NCBI RefSeq assembly: GCF_019392245.1
Contig: NZ_JAHXRL010000007.1
Location: 144,828-208,827 of the forward strand
Direction: 5' to 3'
Length of the DNA: 64,000 bases
Source of the DNA: Sulfitobacter sp. CW3
Lineage (GTDB): Bacteria; Pseudomonadota; Alphaproteobacteria; Rhodobacterales; Rhodobacteraceae
The position numbers were made by a program, and so were the translations under genes. Below the pieces are notes generated by a model that was not told the origin of the DNA, made no database searches, and saw only the letters and a program-made list of their open reading frames with translations. Each line of letters begins with the position of its first letter. Positions within the stretch are counted from its first letter, which is position 1. Shown here piece after piece: positions 1 to 8,491 of the stretch.

Positions 1-369
1 ATACGGTTCACCAATAGCGACCGTGATATAAGAGTTTGTCCCGTCCCGCAGCGCCTTCATCTCGTCGGCGGCGCGGTCGCCAATTTCCATGCTCGACAAC
101 ACGCCAAAGCCCAGTTGCAGCACCCCCGCACCCAAACGGTAGGTGCCCGTGCGCGGATCGGCGACCAGATAGTCAAGTTCGCACAATGTGTGGGTCAATC
201 TGGACACCGTCGCCTTGGGCAATCCGGTGCGTTCGGAAAAGTCGGTATTTGTCAGCGCGGATTCATTTTGGCGAAAGCATCGCAATACATCGAGCCCGCG
301 CGCCAAAGCCGTGACAAAGTTTCTATCCTTTGTCTCTGACGGGTCGGTTGCGAACTCGTGGTTTGCCAT
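1..369 (-). CDS. IclR-family transcriptional regulator (partial, N-terminal part)
   Basis: The first 123 codons of a regulator are present; the gene runs off the left edge. The N-terminal winged helix-turn-helix is clear: a region reading ALARGLDVLRCF followed by the recognition-helix segment TGLPKATVSRLTHTL, then the start of the ligand-binding domain (GYRLG-like TYRLGAGVLQLG). IclR proteins usually have about 250 to 270 residues, so roughly half is missing. The ATG lies 1 bp beyond the stop of the upstream phosphotransferase gene, so it is the last visible gene of the 7347-to-1 operon and probably regulates that operon. A candidate operator is the TGCGGA-N7-TCCGCA repeat at 7369-7387. The family is certain; its target and effector are inferred. 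Confidence 0.9.
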   Translation of the reverse strand, partial: MANHEFATDPSETKDRNFVTALARGLDVLRCFRQNESALTNTDFSERTGLPKATVSRLTHTLCELDYLVADPRTGTYRLGAGVLQLGFGVLSSMEIGDRAADEMKALRDGTNSYITVAIGEPY

Positions 370-370
370 T

Positions 371-1402
371 TTACTTTCTTTCCAACGCTTTCAATCCATT
401 AGCGGCAAAGACGGGCACGTAGGCACCTACCTTCATCGCGCGTTCAGGGTTTGACGCGTTGCCATCCAGCGCCCGTTTTAGCACGCCCTGAATGATGCCC
501 GCCATGCGGAAAAAGCAAAACGCCAGATAGAAACCAAAGTTATCGATCCCGTCCAATCCCCGACGTTCACAATATTTGGCGATGAATTCCTCGTCCGTCG
601 GCACGCCCAGTGCGCGGCGATCTGCGCCGCCAAAACCGCGCCCTTCGGTGCCTGCTGGCATTTGCCACTGCATGATAACGGCGGCAAGGTCGGCATAGGG
701 ATGGCCGATCGTGGACAGCTCCCAATCCAACACCGCCAGGCATTTGGTGCCGTCTTTCTCGAACATCATGTTGTCGATGCGGTAATCACCATGCACCAGC
801 GTGCGCTGGCCGTCATCGGCTGGAATGCTGGCTGTCAGACGGTCGATCAGCTCGTTCATTGCGGGCTGGTCTTCGGTCTCGGACGCGCGGTATTGCTTGG
901 TCCAGCGGGCGATCTGGCGCTCGTAATAGTTTCCAGGGGGGCCATAATCCGCCAGCCCGACAGCATTGATGTCGACATCATGCAGCGCCGCCAGAACACG
1001 GTTCATTTCATCCATGATCCCGGCGCGCACTTCGTTGGTTTCTTCCGGCATGCGGGGGTCCATGAAATTGCGCCCGTTGATGTGGTCCATGATATAGAAT
1101 GCCGACCCGATCACATCGTCGTCTTCGCACAGCAAATGCATCTTTGACACGGGCACATCCGTATCCTGCAACGCTTTTTGGACGCGGAACTCGCGGTCAA
1201 CTGCGTGGGCAGATTTCAGCAAAACCCCCGGTGGCTTGCGGCGCAGCACGAAATTGCGGCTAGGTGTCTTCAAAAGGAACGTCGGGTTGGACTGGCCAGC
1301 CTGAAACTTCGACACCTCAAGCGGGCCTTCAAAGCCTTCAAGGTGTTCTTCCAGATAGGCAATGACCTTTGGAATATCGAGCGTTTGTGTATCGGTACTC
1401 AT
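371..1402 (-). CDS. APH-family phosphotransferase (acyl-CoA-associated, ACAD10/LvaA-like)
   Basis: This 343-residue protein has the aminoglycoside/choline-kinase fold. Visible motifs are the catalytic loop LVHGDYRIDNMMF (about residues 203-215) and the metal-binding LDWELSTIGHP (about 225-236). Proteins of this type next to acyl-CoA dehydrogenase genes match the kinase domains of eukaryotic ACAD10/11 and of bacterial LvaA. Those enzymes phosphorylate 4-hydroxyacyl-CoA so that a partner dehydrogenase-like enzyme can remove the phosphate. Two such dehydrogenases are in the same operon, which supports this role over antibiotic resistance. The actual substrate is an inference. It is separated by 11 bp from the histidine-phosphatase gene upstream. 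Confidence 0.85.
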   Translation of the reverse strand: MSTDTQTLDIPKVIAYLEEHLEGFEGPLEVSKFQAGQSNPTFLLKTPSRNFVLRRKPPGVLLKSAHAVDREFRVQKALQDTDVPVSKMHLLCEDDDVIGSAFYIMDHINGRNFMDPRMPEETNEVRAGIMDEMNRVLAALHDVDINAVGLADYGPPGNYYERQIARWTKQYRASETEDQPAMNELIDRLTASIPADDGQRTLVHGDYRIDNMMFEKDGTKCLAVLDWELSTIGHPYADLAAVIMQWQMPAGTEGRGFGGADRRALGVPTDEEFIAKYCERRGLDGIDNFGFYLAFCFFRMAGIIQGVLKRALDGNASNPERAMKVGAYVPVFAANGLKALERK

Positions 1403-1413
1403 GAGTTCATCCC

Positions 1414-2061
1414 TTAACTATAGGTCAGCATGCCAGCGGCGTCGCCGGACATCATATGTGGTGTCGCGTTGAATTCGTGCAGGAAAAACGCCGAGTTTGT
1501 GAAAACGAATTTGGTGATCGACGTATTCTTGATCTGCAGGTTCAGGGTCATCATCATCTTATCCGGCGCGGCCAGTGAGGCCGCCGTCAATTGCCCGATC
1601 ACCCCGCCCGAACTGACAGCCAATACGCGGTCGGCCCCGGTCGCACAGGCGGCAAGCCGCGCCGCTTCGACGCGGCCGGTGAACGTGCCCCAACTTTCGG
1701 TGGGGTTTTCGATCTCGTCTGCCTGCCATTGAAATACTGTCTCGCGCAGGGTGCGGAAATGAACCTTGCGGTCACCTTTGACCAGATCCGGTACTTCGCC
1801 TTTGTAGCGGGCGTTCAACAGGTCCTGAAAGTCGTATTCGTTGAACCCTGCGTGTTCTTCGCCCGCCTCGAAACCCATCGAGGCAAGCGTTTCTTTTTGG
1901 CGGGTCAGGGTGCCGGTGATCGTGCGATCCGGCACCCATCCCATATCACGAAGGGCCTGACCAACCGCCGCAGATTGCCGGTGTCCAAGGTCCGACAACT
2001 TGTCATAGTTGTCAGCCCCGAAAGACGCCTGTCCGTGGCGGATGACCAAAAGCTCTCCCAT
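1414..2061 (-). CDS. Histidine phosphatase superfamily protein lacking the second catalytic His
   Basis: A 215-residue protein begins with the RHG motif (LLVIRHGQASFG, residues 5-16) that supplies the phospho-accepting His. A downstream Arg-Gln-Lys-Glu segment (about residue 54) also fits the fold. The second catalytic His, usually in a VSHGG or VTHGG motif, is replaced: the segment reads VLAVSSGGVIGQL. The protein may therefore be a weak phosphatase, or may bind phosphorylated substrate without turning it over in the classical way. It lies between the thiolase (6 bp away) and the APH kinase genes, so a phospho-acyl-CoA substrate is a reasonable guess. No direct evidence for this is visible. 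Confidence 0.85.
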   Translation of the reverse strand: MGELLVIRHGQASFGADNYDKLSDLGHRQSAAVGQALRDMGWVPDRTITGTLTRQKETLASMGFEAGEEHAGFNEYDFQDLLNARYKGEVPDLVKGDRKVHFRTLRETVFQWQADEIENPTESWGTFTGRVEAARLAACATGADRVLAVSSGGVIGQLTAASLAAPDKMMMTLNLQIKNTSITKFVFTNSAFFLHEFNATPHMMSGDAAGMLTYS

Positions 2062-2067
2062 AGCTGT

Positions 2068-3264
2068 TTACAGAACCTCGAACAGGCCAGCAGCACCCAT
2101 GCCGCCGCCAACACACATGGTGCAGACAACGTATTTGGCACCGCGGCGCTTGCCTTCGATCAGCGCGTGGCCAACCATGCGTGCGCCCGACATGCCGTAG
2201 GGGTGACCGATCGAAATCGCGCCGCCGTTTACGTTCAGCAATTCGTCAGGGATGCCCAGCTTGTCGCGGCAATACAGAACTTGCGACGCAAAAGCTTCGT
2301 TCAGTTCCCACAGGCCGATGTCGCTCATCTTCAGGCCATGCGCTTCGAGCAGCTTTGGCACAGCGAAAACCGGACCGATGCCCATTTCGTCTGGCTCACA
2401 ACCAGCGGCCATTACACCAACGTAACGACCCAGCGGGTTCAGACCCTGCTGTTCAGCCAGTTTGGCCTCCATGATCACCGAGGCAGACGAGCCGTCAGAC
2501 AGCTGCGATGCGTTACCGGCGGTGATGAATTTGCCCTCTTTGACAACCAGACCGTCTTTGAACACGGGCTGCAAACCACCAAGGCTTTCTTTGGACGTGC
2601 CGGGGCGGTTGCCTTCATCCTTGGCCAACGTGACCTCGTGGGACGAGATTTCTTTTGTCTCGCGGTCTTGGGTCATCATCGTTGTGGTCATCGCGACGAT
2701 TTCATCGTCGAACTTGCCAGCCTGTTGCGCCTGATGGGTCAGCTCTTGGCTGCGCGCGGCGTATTCGTCTTGGGCTTCACGGCTGATGCCGTAACGCGAT
2801 GCAACGTTTTCAGCTGTCTCAAGCATGGTAACGTACAGGTCAGGCATGTTTTCCTTAAGGAAAGGGTCTGCCTTGACGCGCATTTCGGGCGTTTGCACCA
2901 TGGAAATGCTTTCGACACCACCACCGATTACGATGTCCATACCGTCCATCACGACCTGCTTGGCGGCTGTGGCGATTGCCATCATGCCAGACGCACATTG
3001 ACGGTCCAGGGACATACCACCGACCGTGACGGGCAGGCCTGCGCGCATGGCAGCCTGACGAGCGATGTTGCCCGCAGAATGACCCTGCTGCAATGCCGCG
3101 CCAAACACGCAATCGCTGATTTGGTCAGGGTCAACGCCTGCGCGCTCAACGGCGTGCTGGATGGCATGACCGCCAAGAGCCTGAGGTGTGGTGGCATTAA
3201 ATGCACCGCGATAGGCTTTGCCAATCGGGGTACGGGCTGTGGATACGATTACTGCGTCACGCAT
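2068..3264 (-). CDS. Acetyl-CoA C-acyltransferase (thiolase)
   Basis: A 398-residue thiolase of normal length. The nucleophilic Cys lies in [13 protein letters not shown] (about residue 90). The His of [15 protein letters not shown] (about 350) and the second Cys of [14 protein letters not shown] (about 382) complete the active site. It cleaves 3-ketoacyl-CoA with CoA, releasing acetyl-CoA or propionyl-CoA, as the last step of beta-oxidation. It stands in the operon between two SDR dehydrogenases upstream and the histidine-phosphatase-like gene downstream, as expected for a complete degradation module. The chain length and branching of the substrate cannot be read from the sequence. Confidence 0.95.
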   Translation of the reverse strand: MRDAVIVSTARTPIGKAYRGAFNATTPQALGGHAIQHAVERAGVDPDQISDCVFGAALQQGHSAGNIARQAAMRAGLPVTVGGMSLDRQCASGMMAIATAAKQVVMDGMDIVIGGGVESISMVQTPEMRVKADPFLKENMPDLYVTMLETAENVASRYGISREAQDEYAARSQELTHQAQQAGKFDDEIVAMTTTMMTQDRETKEISSHEVTLAKDEGNRPGTSKESLGGLQPVFKDGLVVKEGKFITAGNASQLSDGSSASVIMEAKLAEQQGLNPLGRYVGVMAAGCEPDEMGIGPVFAVPKLLEAHGLKMSDIGLWELNEAFASQVLYCRDKLGIPDELLNVNGGAISIGHPYGMSGARMVGHALIEGKRRGAKYVVCTMCVGGGMGAAGLFEVL

Positions 3265-3290
3265 GGTGATCTCCCTTTAAATTTAGTCTC

Positions 3291-4217
3291 TTAGCTCCAA
3301 TCCAGATCAAGACCTTGGGCCTTGGCTGCATTGAGTGCGTATTTCTTGGTTTGGCTAAAGGCATCGGTCAGCTCTTGCTGGCCTGCCGCGTCGGTAATTT
3401 GGTCAAAGGCCGCTGCAACACCTTCGGGGGTGTTGTCATCTCCGGTCAGCGTCACGCCTTCGGTCTCGTAGACGCGCGTTTGGGCAAAGCTGCCCGCCCC
3501 CGCGCCAAGGATGACCCGGCTGGGGCCGTCTTCGCTGACCAGATACAGCAGGCCCGGAGTGATGGTTTCAGGTGCCAGCAAAGCCTGTGCCTGTTCGGGC
3601 AGCAGGTCGGCGGTCATGCGGGTTGCCGCAGTGGGTGCCAGCGTGTTGACGCGGATATTGTCGCGCGCGCCTTCCAGATGCAGCACGTTCATCAGCCCCA
3701 TCATCGCCGCCTTGGCCGCACCATAGTTGGACTGGCCAAAGTTGCCATAAAGGCCCGACGCCGACGATGTCAGCACGATGCGTCCGTATTTCTGTTGGCG
3801 CATGATCGGCCAGCATGCGTGGGTCACATTGGCAGAGCCAATCAGATGCACGTCAATGACCTTGCGGAAATCAGACATCTCCATCTTGGAGAACGTCTTG
3901 TCGCGCAAGATACCAGCGTTGTTGACCACGATATCAATGCGGCCCCATGCTTCCATGACCTTGGCGACCATATCGGCCACGCCAACCTCGTCCGACACAT
4001 CGCAACCATGTGCCATCGCCTCGCCACCCGCATCGCGGATTTCTTGTGCCACGGCTTCGGCGGCGGTGGATGATGCCCCCTGCCCGTCTGTTGTCACGCC
4101 AAGGTCGTTAACCATGACGCGCGCGCCACGTGCAGCCAGCCCCAAGGCGTGACTGCGGCCAAGACCGGTACCAGCGCCTGTGACAATCGCCACGCGGTTA
4201 TCAAATCGGATGTCCAT
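3291..4217 (-). CDS. SDR family 3-hydroxyacyl-CoA dehydrogenase (HSD17B4-like)
   Basis: A 308-residue short-chain dehydrogenase. The NAD-binding motif VTGAGTGLGRSHALG is near the N-terminus and the catalytic Tyr-Lys pair is in SNYGAAKAAMMG (about residue 165). The long C-terminal extension and the SHALGLAARGA motif resemble the (3R)-hydroxyacyl-CoA dehydrogenase domain of peroxisomal multifunctional enzyme type 2. Two adjacent ATGs occur at 4220 and 4217. The second is chosen because it lies about 6 nt from an AAGGGG ribosome-binding site; a longer in-frame extension would overlap the upstream gene. It probably oxidises a 3-hydroxyacyl-CoA before the thiolase step. Confidence 0.9.
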   Translation of the reverse strand: MDIRFDNRVAIVTGAGTGLGRSHALGLAARGARVMVNDLGVTTDGQGASSTAAEAVAQEIRDAGGEAMAHGCDVSDEVGVADMVAKVMEAWGRIDIVVNNAGILRDKTFSKMEMSDFRKVIDVHLIGSANVTHACWPIMRQQKYGRIVLTSSASGLYGNFGQSNYGAAKAAMMGLMNVLHLEGARDNIRVNTLAPTAATRMTADLLPEQAQALLAPETITPGLLYLVSEDGPSRVILGAGAGSFAQTRVYETEGVTLTGDDNTPEGVAAAFDQITDAAGQQELTDAFSQTKKYALNAAKAQGLDLDWS

Positions 4218-4227
4218 CATAGGCCCC

Positions 4228-5049
4228 TTAATGCAGCGCTTGTTCAAAAATGTTCGGCCCGCTCATCACGTTGATGCCACCGCTCACCGGAATAACGGCA
4301 CCCGTGATATAGGCCCCGCCGATACCGCATAGAAACAGCATACAGCCCGCGATGTCAGTATCCGTACCCACGCGACGTAGCGGCACATCTTCGCCGACCT
4401 TGCTGCGCATACCTTCGTCATGGGTGGCAAAGGCGGTCATGCGCGACACGAACGGCCCCGGTGCCAAAGCGTTCACGGTGATCGCATCGCCGGCCAGTTC
4501 CTTGGCCAGAATTTTGCTCAGGTGGATCACGGCGGCCTTGGATGCGGAATAGCTGTAGGCACCGTCGCCCATCTCGCGTTCACCCATGACCGAGCCGACA
4601 TTCACAACCCGCGCAGGGTCTTCGATGGTCGCGTGTTTCTTGAGCATTGGAAGCAGCTTTTGTGTCAGGTCGAACAGACCGGCCACATTGACGTTCATCA
4701 CCTTTTCCCACGCCTTGAAGGGGAAATCGCCCAGCGGTGCCCCCCAAGTGATCCCCGCGTTGTTCATCAGGATATCAAGGCGATCAGTGCGCGCTTTCAC
4801 CGCTTCCACCATCGCATCCACACCTTCTTCGGTGCCGACATCGCCAGCAAACCCGATGGCTTTGCCACTGGCACCCATCGCGTTCAGCTCTTTTGCAACA
4901 GCCTCGCAAGCGTCGCCTTTGCGGCTGGCGATCAGGACAGTCGCGCCTGCGCGGACCAGCGCTTCGGCAGCCATGCGGCCAATGCCTGTGGCACCGCCGG
5001 TGACTAGGGCGGTTTTACCCTCAAGCCCGAAAAGTGTATTGATATCCAT
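4228..5049 (-). CDS. SDR family oxidoreductase
   Basis: A 273-residue classical SDR. The cofactor motif is VTGGATGIGRMAAEALV (about residues 16-32), the structural NNAG is in LMNNAGITWG, and the active-site pair is in SYSASKAAVIHLSK (about 168-181). It lies 3 bp from the acyl-CoA dehydrogenase upstream and 10 bp from the next SDR, so it belongs to the same transcript. It may oxidise a secondary alcohol of the same substrate, for example a 4-hydroxyacyl or gluconate-like group. The two SDRs are clearly different in sequence, so they are not a recent duplication. The precise substrate is unknown. Confidence 0.9.
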   Translation of the reverse strand: MDINTLFGLEGKTALVTGGATGIGRMAAEALVRAGATVLIASRKGDACEAVAKELNAMGASGKAIGFAGDVGTEEGVDAMVEAVKARTDRLDILMNNAGITWGAPLGDFPFKAWEKVMNVNVAGLFDLTQKLLPMLKKHATIEDPARVVNVGSVMGEREMGDGAYSYSASKAAVIHLSKILAKELAGDAITVNALAPGPFVSRMTAFATHDEGMRSKVGEDVPLRRVGTDTDIAGCMLFLCGIGGAYITGAVIPVSGGINVMSGPNIFEQALH

Positions 5050-5052
5050 AGT

Positions 5053-6168
5053 TTAAAATCCTCTGTGCTTGGCGACTTGGTTCGCGTGATAACCATAATC
5101 ACCCAGCCATTCAGCGCCCACACGGGCGCGTTTCATATAAAATCCGATGTCATAAGCGTCGGTCATGCCGATACCCCCATGCATCTGAACACCCTCTTGC
5201 ACCGCCAGTTGCGCCGTCGAAGTGGCACGTGCCTTGGCGAGTGAGACTGCCATGGTGGCGTTGTCAGGGTCTTCGTCCAGCATGCGGCCCGCGTTCATGA
5301 TTGCTGATGCTGTCACTTCGATCTCGCACCACAGATGGGCGGCGCGGTGCTGCAAGGCTTGGAAGTTGCCAATGACAGTACCGAATTGCTTGCGCTCTTT
5401 CAGGTAAGCCACAGTCATCCCGAACGCACCAGCAGACAGCCCTGCCATCTCGGCGGCAAGCGCTGCCTGGCCTGCTTCTAGCGCGGGCTTCAACACGCTC
5501 ATCGCGCTATCCACTTGACCCATGACATCCTCGCCTGTGGCTTCGACATTGTCGAAATCGATACGCGCGGAATCCCGTGCGTCGATCATGTTTTGTGCAT
5601 TGCGGGTGATACCTGCGCGGTCGGCCGGAATATCGAACAGCGTCAGACCATCATCGGTCTTGGCCAACACCAGCAAACGACCTGCCAGCGCACCATCCAC
5701 GACGAATGTTTTCTTACCACTCAGGCGGAAACCGTTGCCTTCGCGGGTTGCAACCATCGATGTTGCTTCGGGGTTGAACTTTGACGCTTCATCAACAGCA
5801 AGCGCATAGGTCACATCACCCGTGGCAATCGCGGCCAAAGCCTTTTGCGCGCGTGCATCGCTGACATTGCGCAGCGCCGTCGCGGCGATCACAGCGGTCG
5901 ACAAAAACGGGCTGACGACCAAGGTCTTGCCCATTTCATGCGCCAGAACGCCTGCCGCGGCGTGGCCCATGTCGGACCCGCCAGCAGATTCAGGCACCAG
6001 CACACCGGCCCAGCCCATGTCAGCCATTTCTTTCCACATCTTCGCATCGTGGGTTTTTCCCGCGTCCCGCAGATCGCGGAACGCTTTGACAGGGGCGGAT
6101 TTATCAAGGAAACCGCGCGCGGCGTCGGCCAGCATGGTTTCGTCTTCGGTCATTACCAGATTTGCCAT
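5053..6168 (-). CDS. Acyl-CoA dehydrogenase family protein (smaller paralogue)
   Basis: A 371-residue FAD-dependent acyl-CoA dehydrogenase fold. It shows the C-terminal signatures KERKQFGTVIGNFQALQH and QMHGGIGMTDAYDIG. It is followed, 3 bp away, by an SDR gene and preceded, 3 bp away, by a second dehydrogenase. Paired dehydrogenase genes of this kind often encode a heteromeric enzyme, as in steroid side-chain and bile-acid catabolism, or the phosphate-eliminating partner of an APH kinase. Which applies here is not decidable by eye. Its catalytic base position should be checked against ACAD10/11 and FadE heteromers. Confidence 0.92.
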   Translation of the reverse strand: MANLVMTEDETMLADAARGFLDKSAPVKAFRDLRDAGKTHDAKMWKEMADMGWAGVLVPESAGGSDMGHAAAGVLAHEMGKTLVVSPFLSTAVIAATALRNVSDARAQKALAAIATGDVTYALAVDEASKFNPEATSMVATREGNGFRLSGKKTFVVDGALAGRLLVLAKTDDGLTLFDIPADRAGITRNAQNMIDARDSARIDFDNVEATGEDVMGQVDSAMSVLKPALEAGQAALAAEMAGLSAGAFGMTVAYLKERKQFGTVIGNFQALQHRAAHLWCEIEVTASAIMNAGRMLDEDPDNATMAVSLAKARATSTAQLAVQEGVQMHGGIGMTDAYDIGFYMKRARVGAEWLGDYGYHANQVAKHRGF

Positions 6169-6171
6169 GAT

Positions 6172-7347
6172 TTATGCCCCCAGCCCAAGAACGCGGCGCG
6201 ATACGATGCTTAGCATCACCTCGGATGTGCCGCCTTCGATAGAATTCGCTTTGGTACGCAACCAATCGGCTGGCCGGTTGCCCAAAGGCCCGTCCCATTC
6301 CAGCGCATCACTGCCGCCCGCAGCCATCAGCAATTCATGGCGCTGTTTGTTCAGCTCGGTGCCCATGTATTTCAACATCGCGGACGCATCACCTGCGCCA
6401 GTTCCCGCTTCGGCCTGATCCTTGTAGCGTTCGAGTGTCAGCCCAATCGCCAGCGCATCCACCTCGCAGCGCATCGCGTCGGCGCGCAGGGTGGTCTCCA
6501 TTTCCTGACCTTCGCCAAGGGATTCGTTCAAAACCGCCCCCAAAGCACGCCCGCCAGACAGACCCTGCCCCCCGCCCGAGATCATCTCGCGTTCATGCGT
6601 CAGCAGGTATTTCGCCACGTCCCAACCGCGGTTTTCGGTGCCGACGATCTGGTGTTTCGGCACCTTCACATCGGTAAAGAAGGTTTCGCAAAATACCGAC
6701 GCGCCCGAGATCAGTTTGATCGGGCGGGTTTCAACGCCTGCGTCTTCCATGTTGATCAGCAGGAACGAAATACCCTTGTGTTTGGGCGCTTCACGGTCGG
6801 TGCGGATCAGCGCGAAAATCCAGTCGGCTTTGTCAGCATAAGACGTCCAGATTTTCTGACCGTTGACCAACCAGTGATCGCCCTTGTCTTCGCCCTTGGT
6901 CTGAACACTGGCCAGATCGGACCCGGCACCCGGCTCGGAATAGCCTTGGCACCAGCGGATTTCACCGCGTGCAATCGGGGGCAAATAATGCAGTTTTTGT
7001 TCGTGCGATCCAAAGTGCAGCAAGGCTGGCCCAAGCATCCAGATGCCAAAGCTGTCCAGCGGACTGCGGGCACCGATACGGTCCATTTCCTCTTTGAAAA
7101 TCTTTTCTTGCGAACGGTTTAGCCCGGCACCGCCGTATTCGACCGGCCACGTGGGCACGGTGTACCCCTTAGATGCAGCGCGTCCCATCCAGTCGCGTTG
7201 CGCGTCTGTTTCGAACTTAAAATTCTTGCCACCCCAACAGATGGATGCTTCACTGGCCTCGCCACCACGCATTTCGGCCGGGCAATTTGCCTCCAGCCAA
7301 TCGCGCAGTTCAACTCGGAAACCCTCCAGTTCCTGATTGGACTGCAT
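6172..7347 (-). CDS. Acyl-CoA dehydrogenase family protein (first gene of operon)
   Basis: A 391-residue acyl-CoA dehydrogenase. The FAD-contact segment GYSEPGAGSDLASVQTK (about residues 135-151), NGQKIWTSYADKADW, and the C-terminal IEGGTSEVMLSIVSRRVLG are all clear. The ATG at 7347 is chosen because the protein then starts with the usual acidic helix. A longer in-frame extension to 7605 would cover the divergent promoter region and the neighbouring gene. This is the promoter-proximal gene of the minus-strand operon reaching the IclR gene. It oxidises, or eliminates phosphate from, an acyl-CoA thioester, passing electrons to electron-transfer flavoprotein if it is a true dehydrogenase. Confidence 0.92.
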   Translation of the reverse strand: MQSNQELEGFRVELRDWLEANCPAEMRGGEASEASICWGGKNFKFETDAQRDWMGRAASKGYTVPTWPVEYGGAGLNRSQEKIFKEEMDRIGARSPLDSFGIWMLGPALLHFGSHEQKLHYLPPIARGEIRWCQGYSEPGAGSDLASVQTKGEDKGDHWLVNGQKIWTSYADKADWIFALIRTDREAPKHKGISFLLINMEDAGVETRPIKLISGASVFCETFFTDVKVPKHQIVGTENRGWDVAKYLLTHEREMISGGGQGLSGGRALGAVLNESLGEGQEMETTLRADAMRCEVDALAIGLTLERYKDQAEAGTGAGDASAMLKYMGTELNKQRHELLMAAGGSDALEWDGPLGNRPADWLRTKANSIEGGTSEVMLSIVSRRVLGLGA

Positions 7348-7368
7348 CGTATTCTCCCCCCTCGATTT

Positions 7369-7387
7369 TGCGGATAACAATTCCGCA
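7369..7387. promoter_or_regulatory. Candidate IclR-type operator in divergent promoter region
   Basis: A perfect inverted repeat, TGCGGA-N7-TCCGCA, lies 22 to 40 bp upstream of the minus-strand operon start and about 90 bp upstream of the plus-strand one. A second palindrome, ATTTCGAAAT, is at 7400-7409, and a TTGACA hexamer at 7414-7419 could be a -35 box for the plus-strand genes. Since the operon ends with an IclR gene, this is the most likely binding site. The assignment is inferred. Confidence 0.5.
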
Positions 7388-7474
7388 CTGCAAAATTGCA
7401 TTTCGAAATTCGATTGACAAGACAGTTTCTGAACGCACCTATTGCTTTGCAAATTCTTGAGGAGGAATGTCGAA

Positions 7475-8473
7475 ATGAAAGCCATGCTAAGCACCGCACC
7501 CGGTGGCCCGGAAACCCTGGAGCTGACAGAGCTGCCGCAACCCGAACCCAAAAAAGGCGAGGTCCGCATTCGGGTCCGTGCTGCTGGTCTAAATTTCCCT
7601 GACACGTTGATTATTCAGGATCTTTACCAGATGAAACCACCCCGCCCCTTTGCCCCGGGTGGCGAGGTTGCAGGTGATATCGACGCGGTTGGTGAAGGCG
7701 TCACAAACGTTGCTGTCGGTGACCGTGTTCTGGCGATGACGGGCTTTGGCGGCTTTGCCACTGACATGTGTATTGATGCCGGTCGGGTCATGAAAATACC
7801 CGATGCGATGCCATATGACGAAGCGTCATGTTTGGTGCTGACCTATGGCACGTCGCATCACGCGTTGAAAAACCGCGCTGAAATCAAGGCGGGCGAATCC
7901 TTGCTGATCCTTGGTGCTGCGGGTGGTGTGGGTGCTGCTGCGATCGAGTTGGGCAAAGCCGCCGGTGCAAAAGTCATCGCTGCCGTATCGTCCGAGGAAA
8001 AGGCGCAGTTCTGTCGTGATTTAGGTGCAGACGAAACAATCGTCTACAGCCGCGATATGGATGACCGCGCCACACAAAAAGAGTTCTCGAACGAGATCAA
8101 AAAGCTTGCAGGCGGTGACGGTGTTGATGTCGTCTATGACGCCGTTGGCGGTGCATATGCAGAACCCGCCGTGCGCGCGCTAGCGTGGAAAGGCCGCTAT
8201 CTGGTTGTCGGTTTCCCCGCTGGTATCCCGAAGATTCCGCTGAACCTGACACTGCTAAAGGGGTGCCAGATCGTTGGCGTCTTTTGGGGCGCACACACGG
8301 TCCGCGAACCCCAAGCCCATGCCGAAAACATGGCCGATCTGTTTCGCATGTACGCAAGCGGCCAGATCAAACCGCGTATCTCTGCCCGTTTCCCGTTGGA
8401 AAAGGCAGCCGATGCGTTGACCCTGATGCAGGACCGCAAGGTTCTGGGCAAAGTCGTTCTTGACGTTGATTGA
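7475..8473 (+). CDS. NADPH:quinone oxidoreductase family protein (MDR superfamily)
   Basis: A 332-residue zinc-free medium-chain reductase. The GroES-like N-terminal part (about 1-120) contains GLNFPDTLIIQDLYQ, and the nucleotide-binding part contains LLILGAAGGVGAAAIELGK (about 143-161). The ATG at 7475 is chosen over an upstream start because an AGGAGGAA ribosome-binding site lies at 7460-7467, in the right place. It is the first gene of a three-gene transcript with a second MDR reductase and a MaoC hydratase, divergent from the acyl-CoA operon. It probably reduces an enoyl-CoA or quinone-like intermediate with NADPH. Confidence 0.9.
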   Translation: MKAMLSTAPGGPETLELTELPQPEPKKGEVRIRVRAAGLNFPDTLIIQDLYQMKPPRPFAPGGEVAGDIDAVGEGVTNVAVGDRVLAMTGFGGFATDMCIDAGRVMKIPDAMPYDEASCLVLTYGTSHHALKNRAEIKAGESLLILGAAGGVGAAAIELGKAAGAKVIAAVSSEEKAQFCRDLGADETIVYSRDMDDRATQKEFSNEIKKLAGGDGVDVVYDAVGGAYAEPAVRALAWKGRYLVVGFPAGIPKIPLNLTLLKGCQIVGVFWGAHTVREPQAHAENMADLFRMYASGQIKPRISARFPLEKAADALTLMQDRKVLGKVVLDVD

Positions 8474-8491
8474 GCCTGAAAGGAAAGCAAC

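Noticed and set aside
1591..3294. A 567-codon open frame on the plus strand opposite the phosphatase-like and thiolase genes
   Set aside because: It lies entirely antisense to two genes with clear family motifs and has no recognisable domain; long antisense frames are common in GC-rich DNA.
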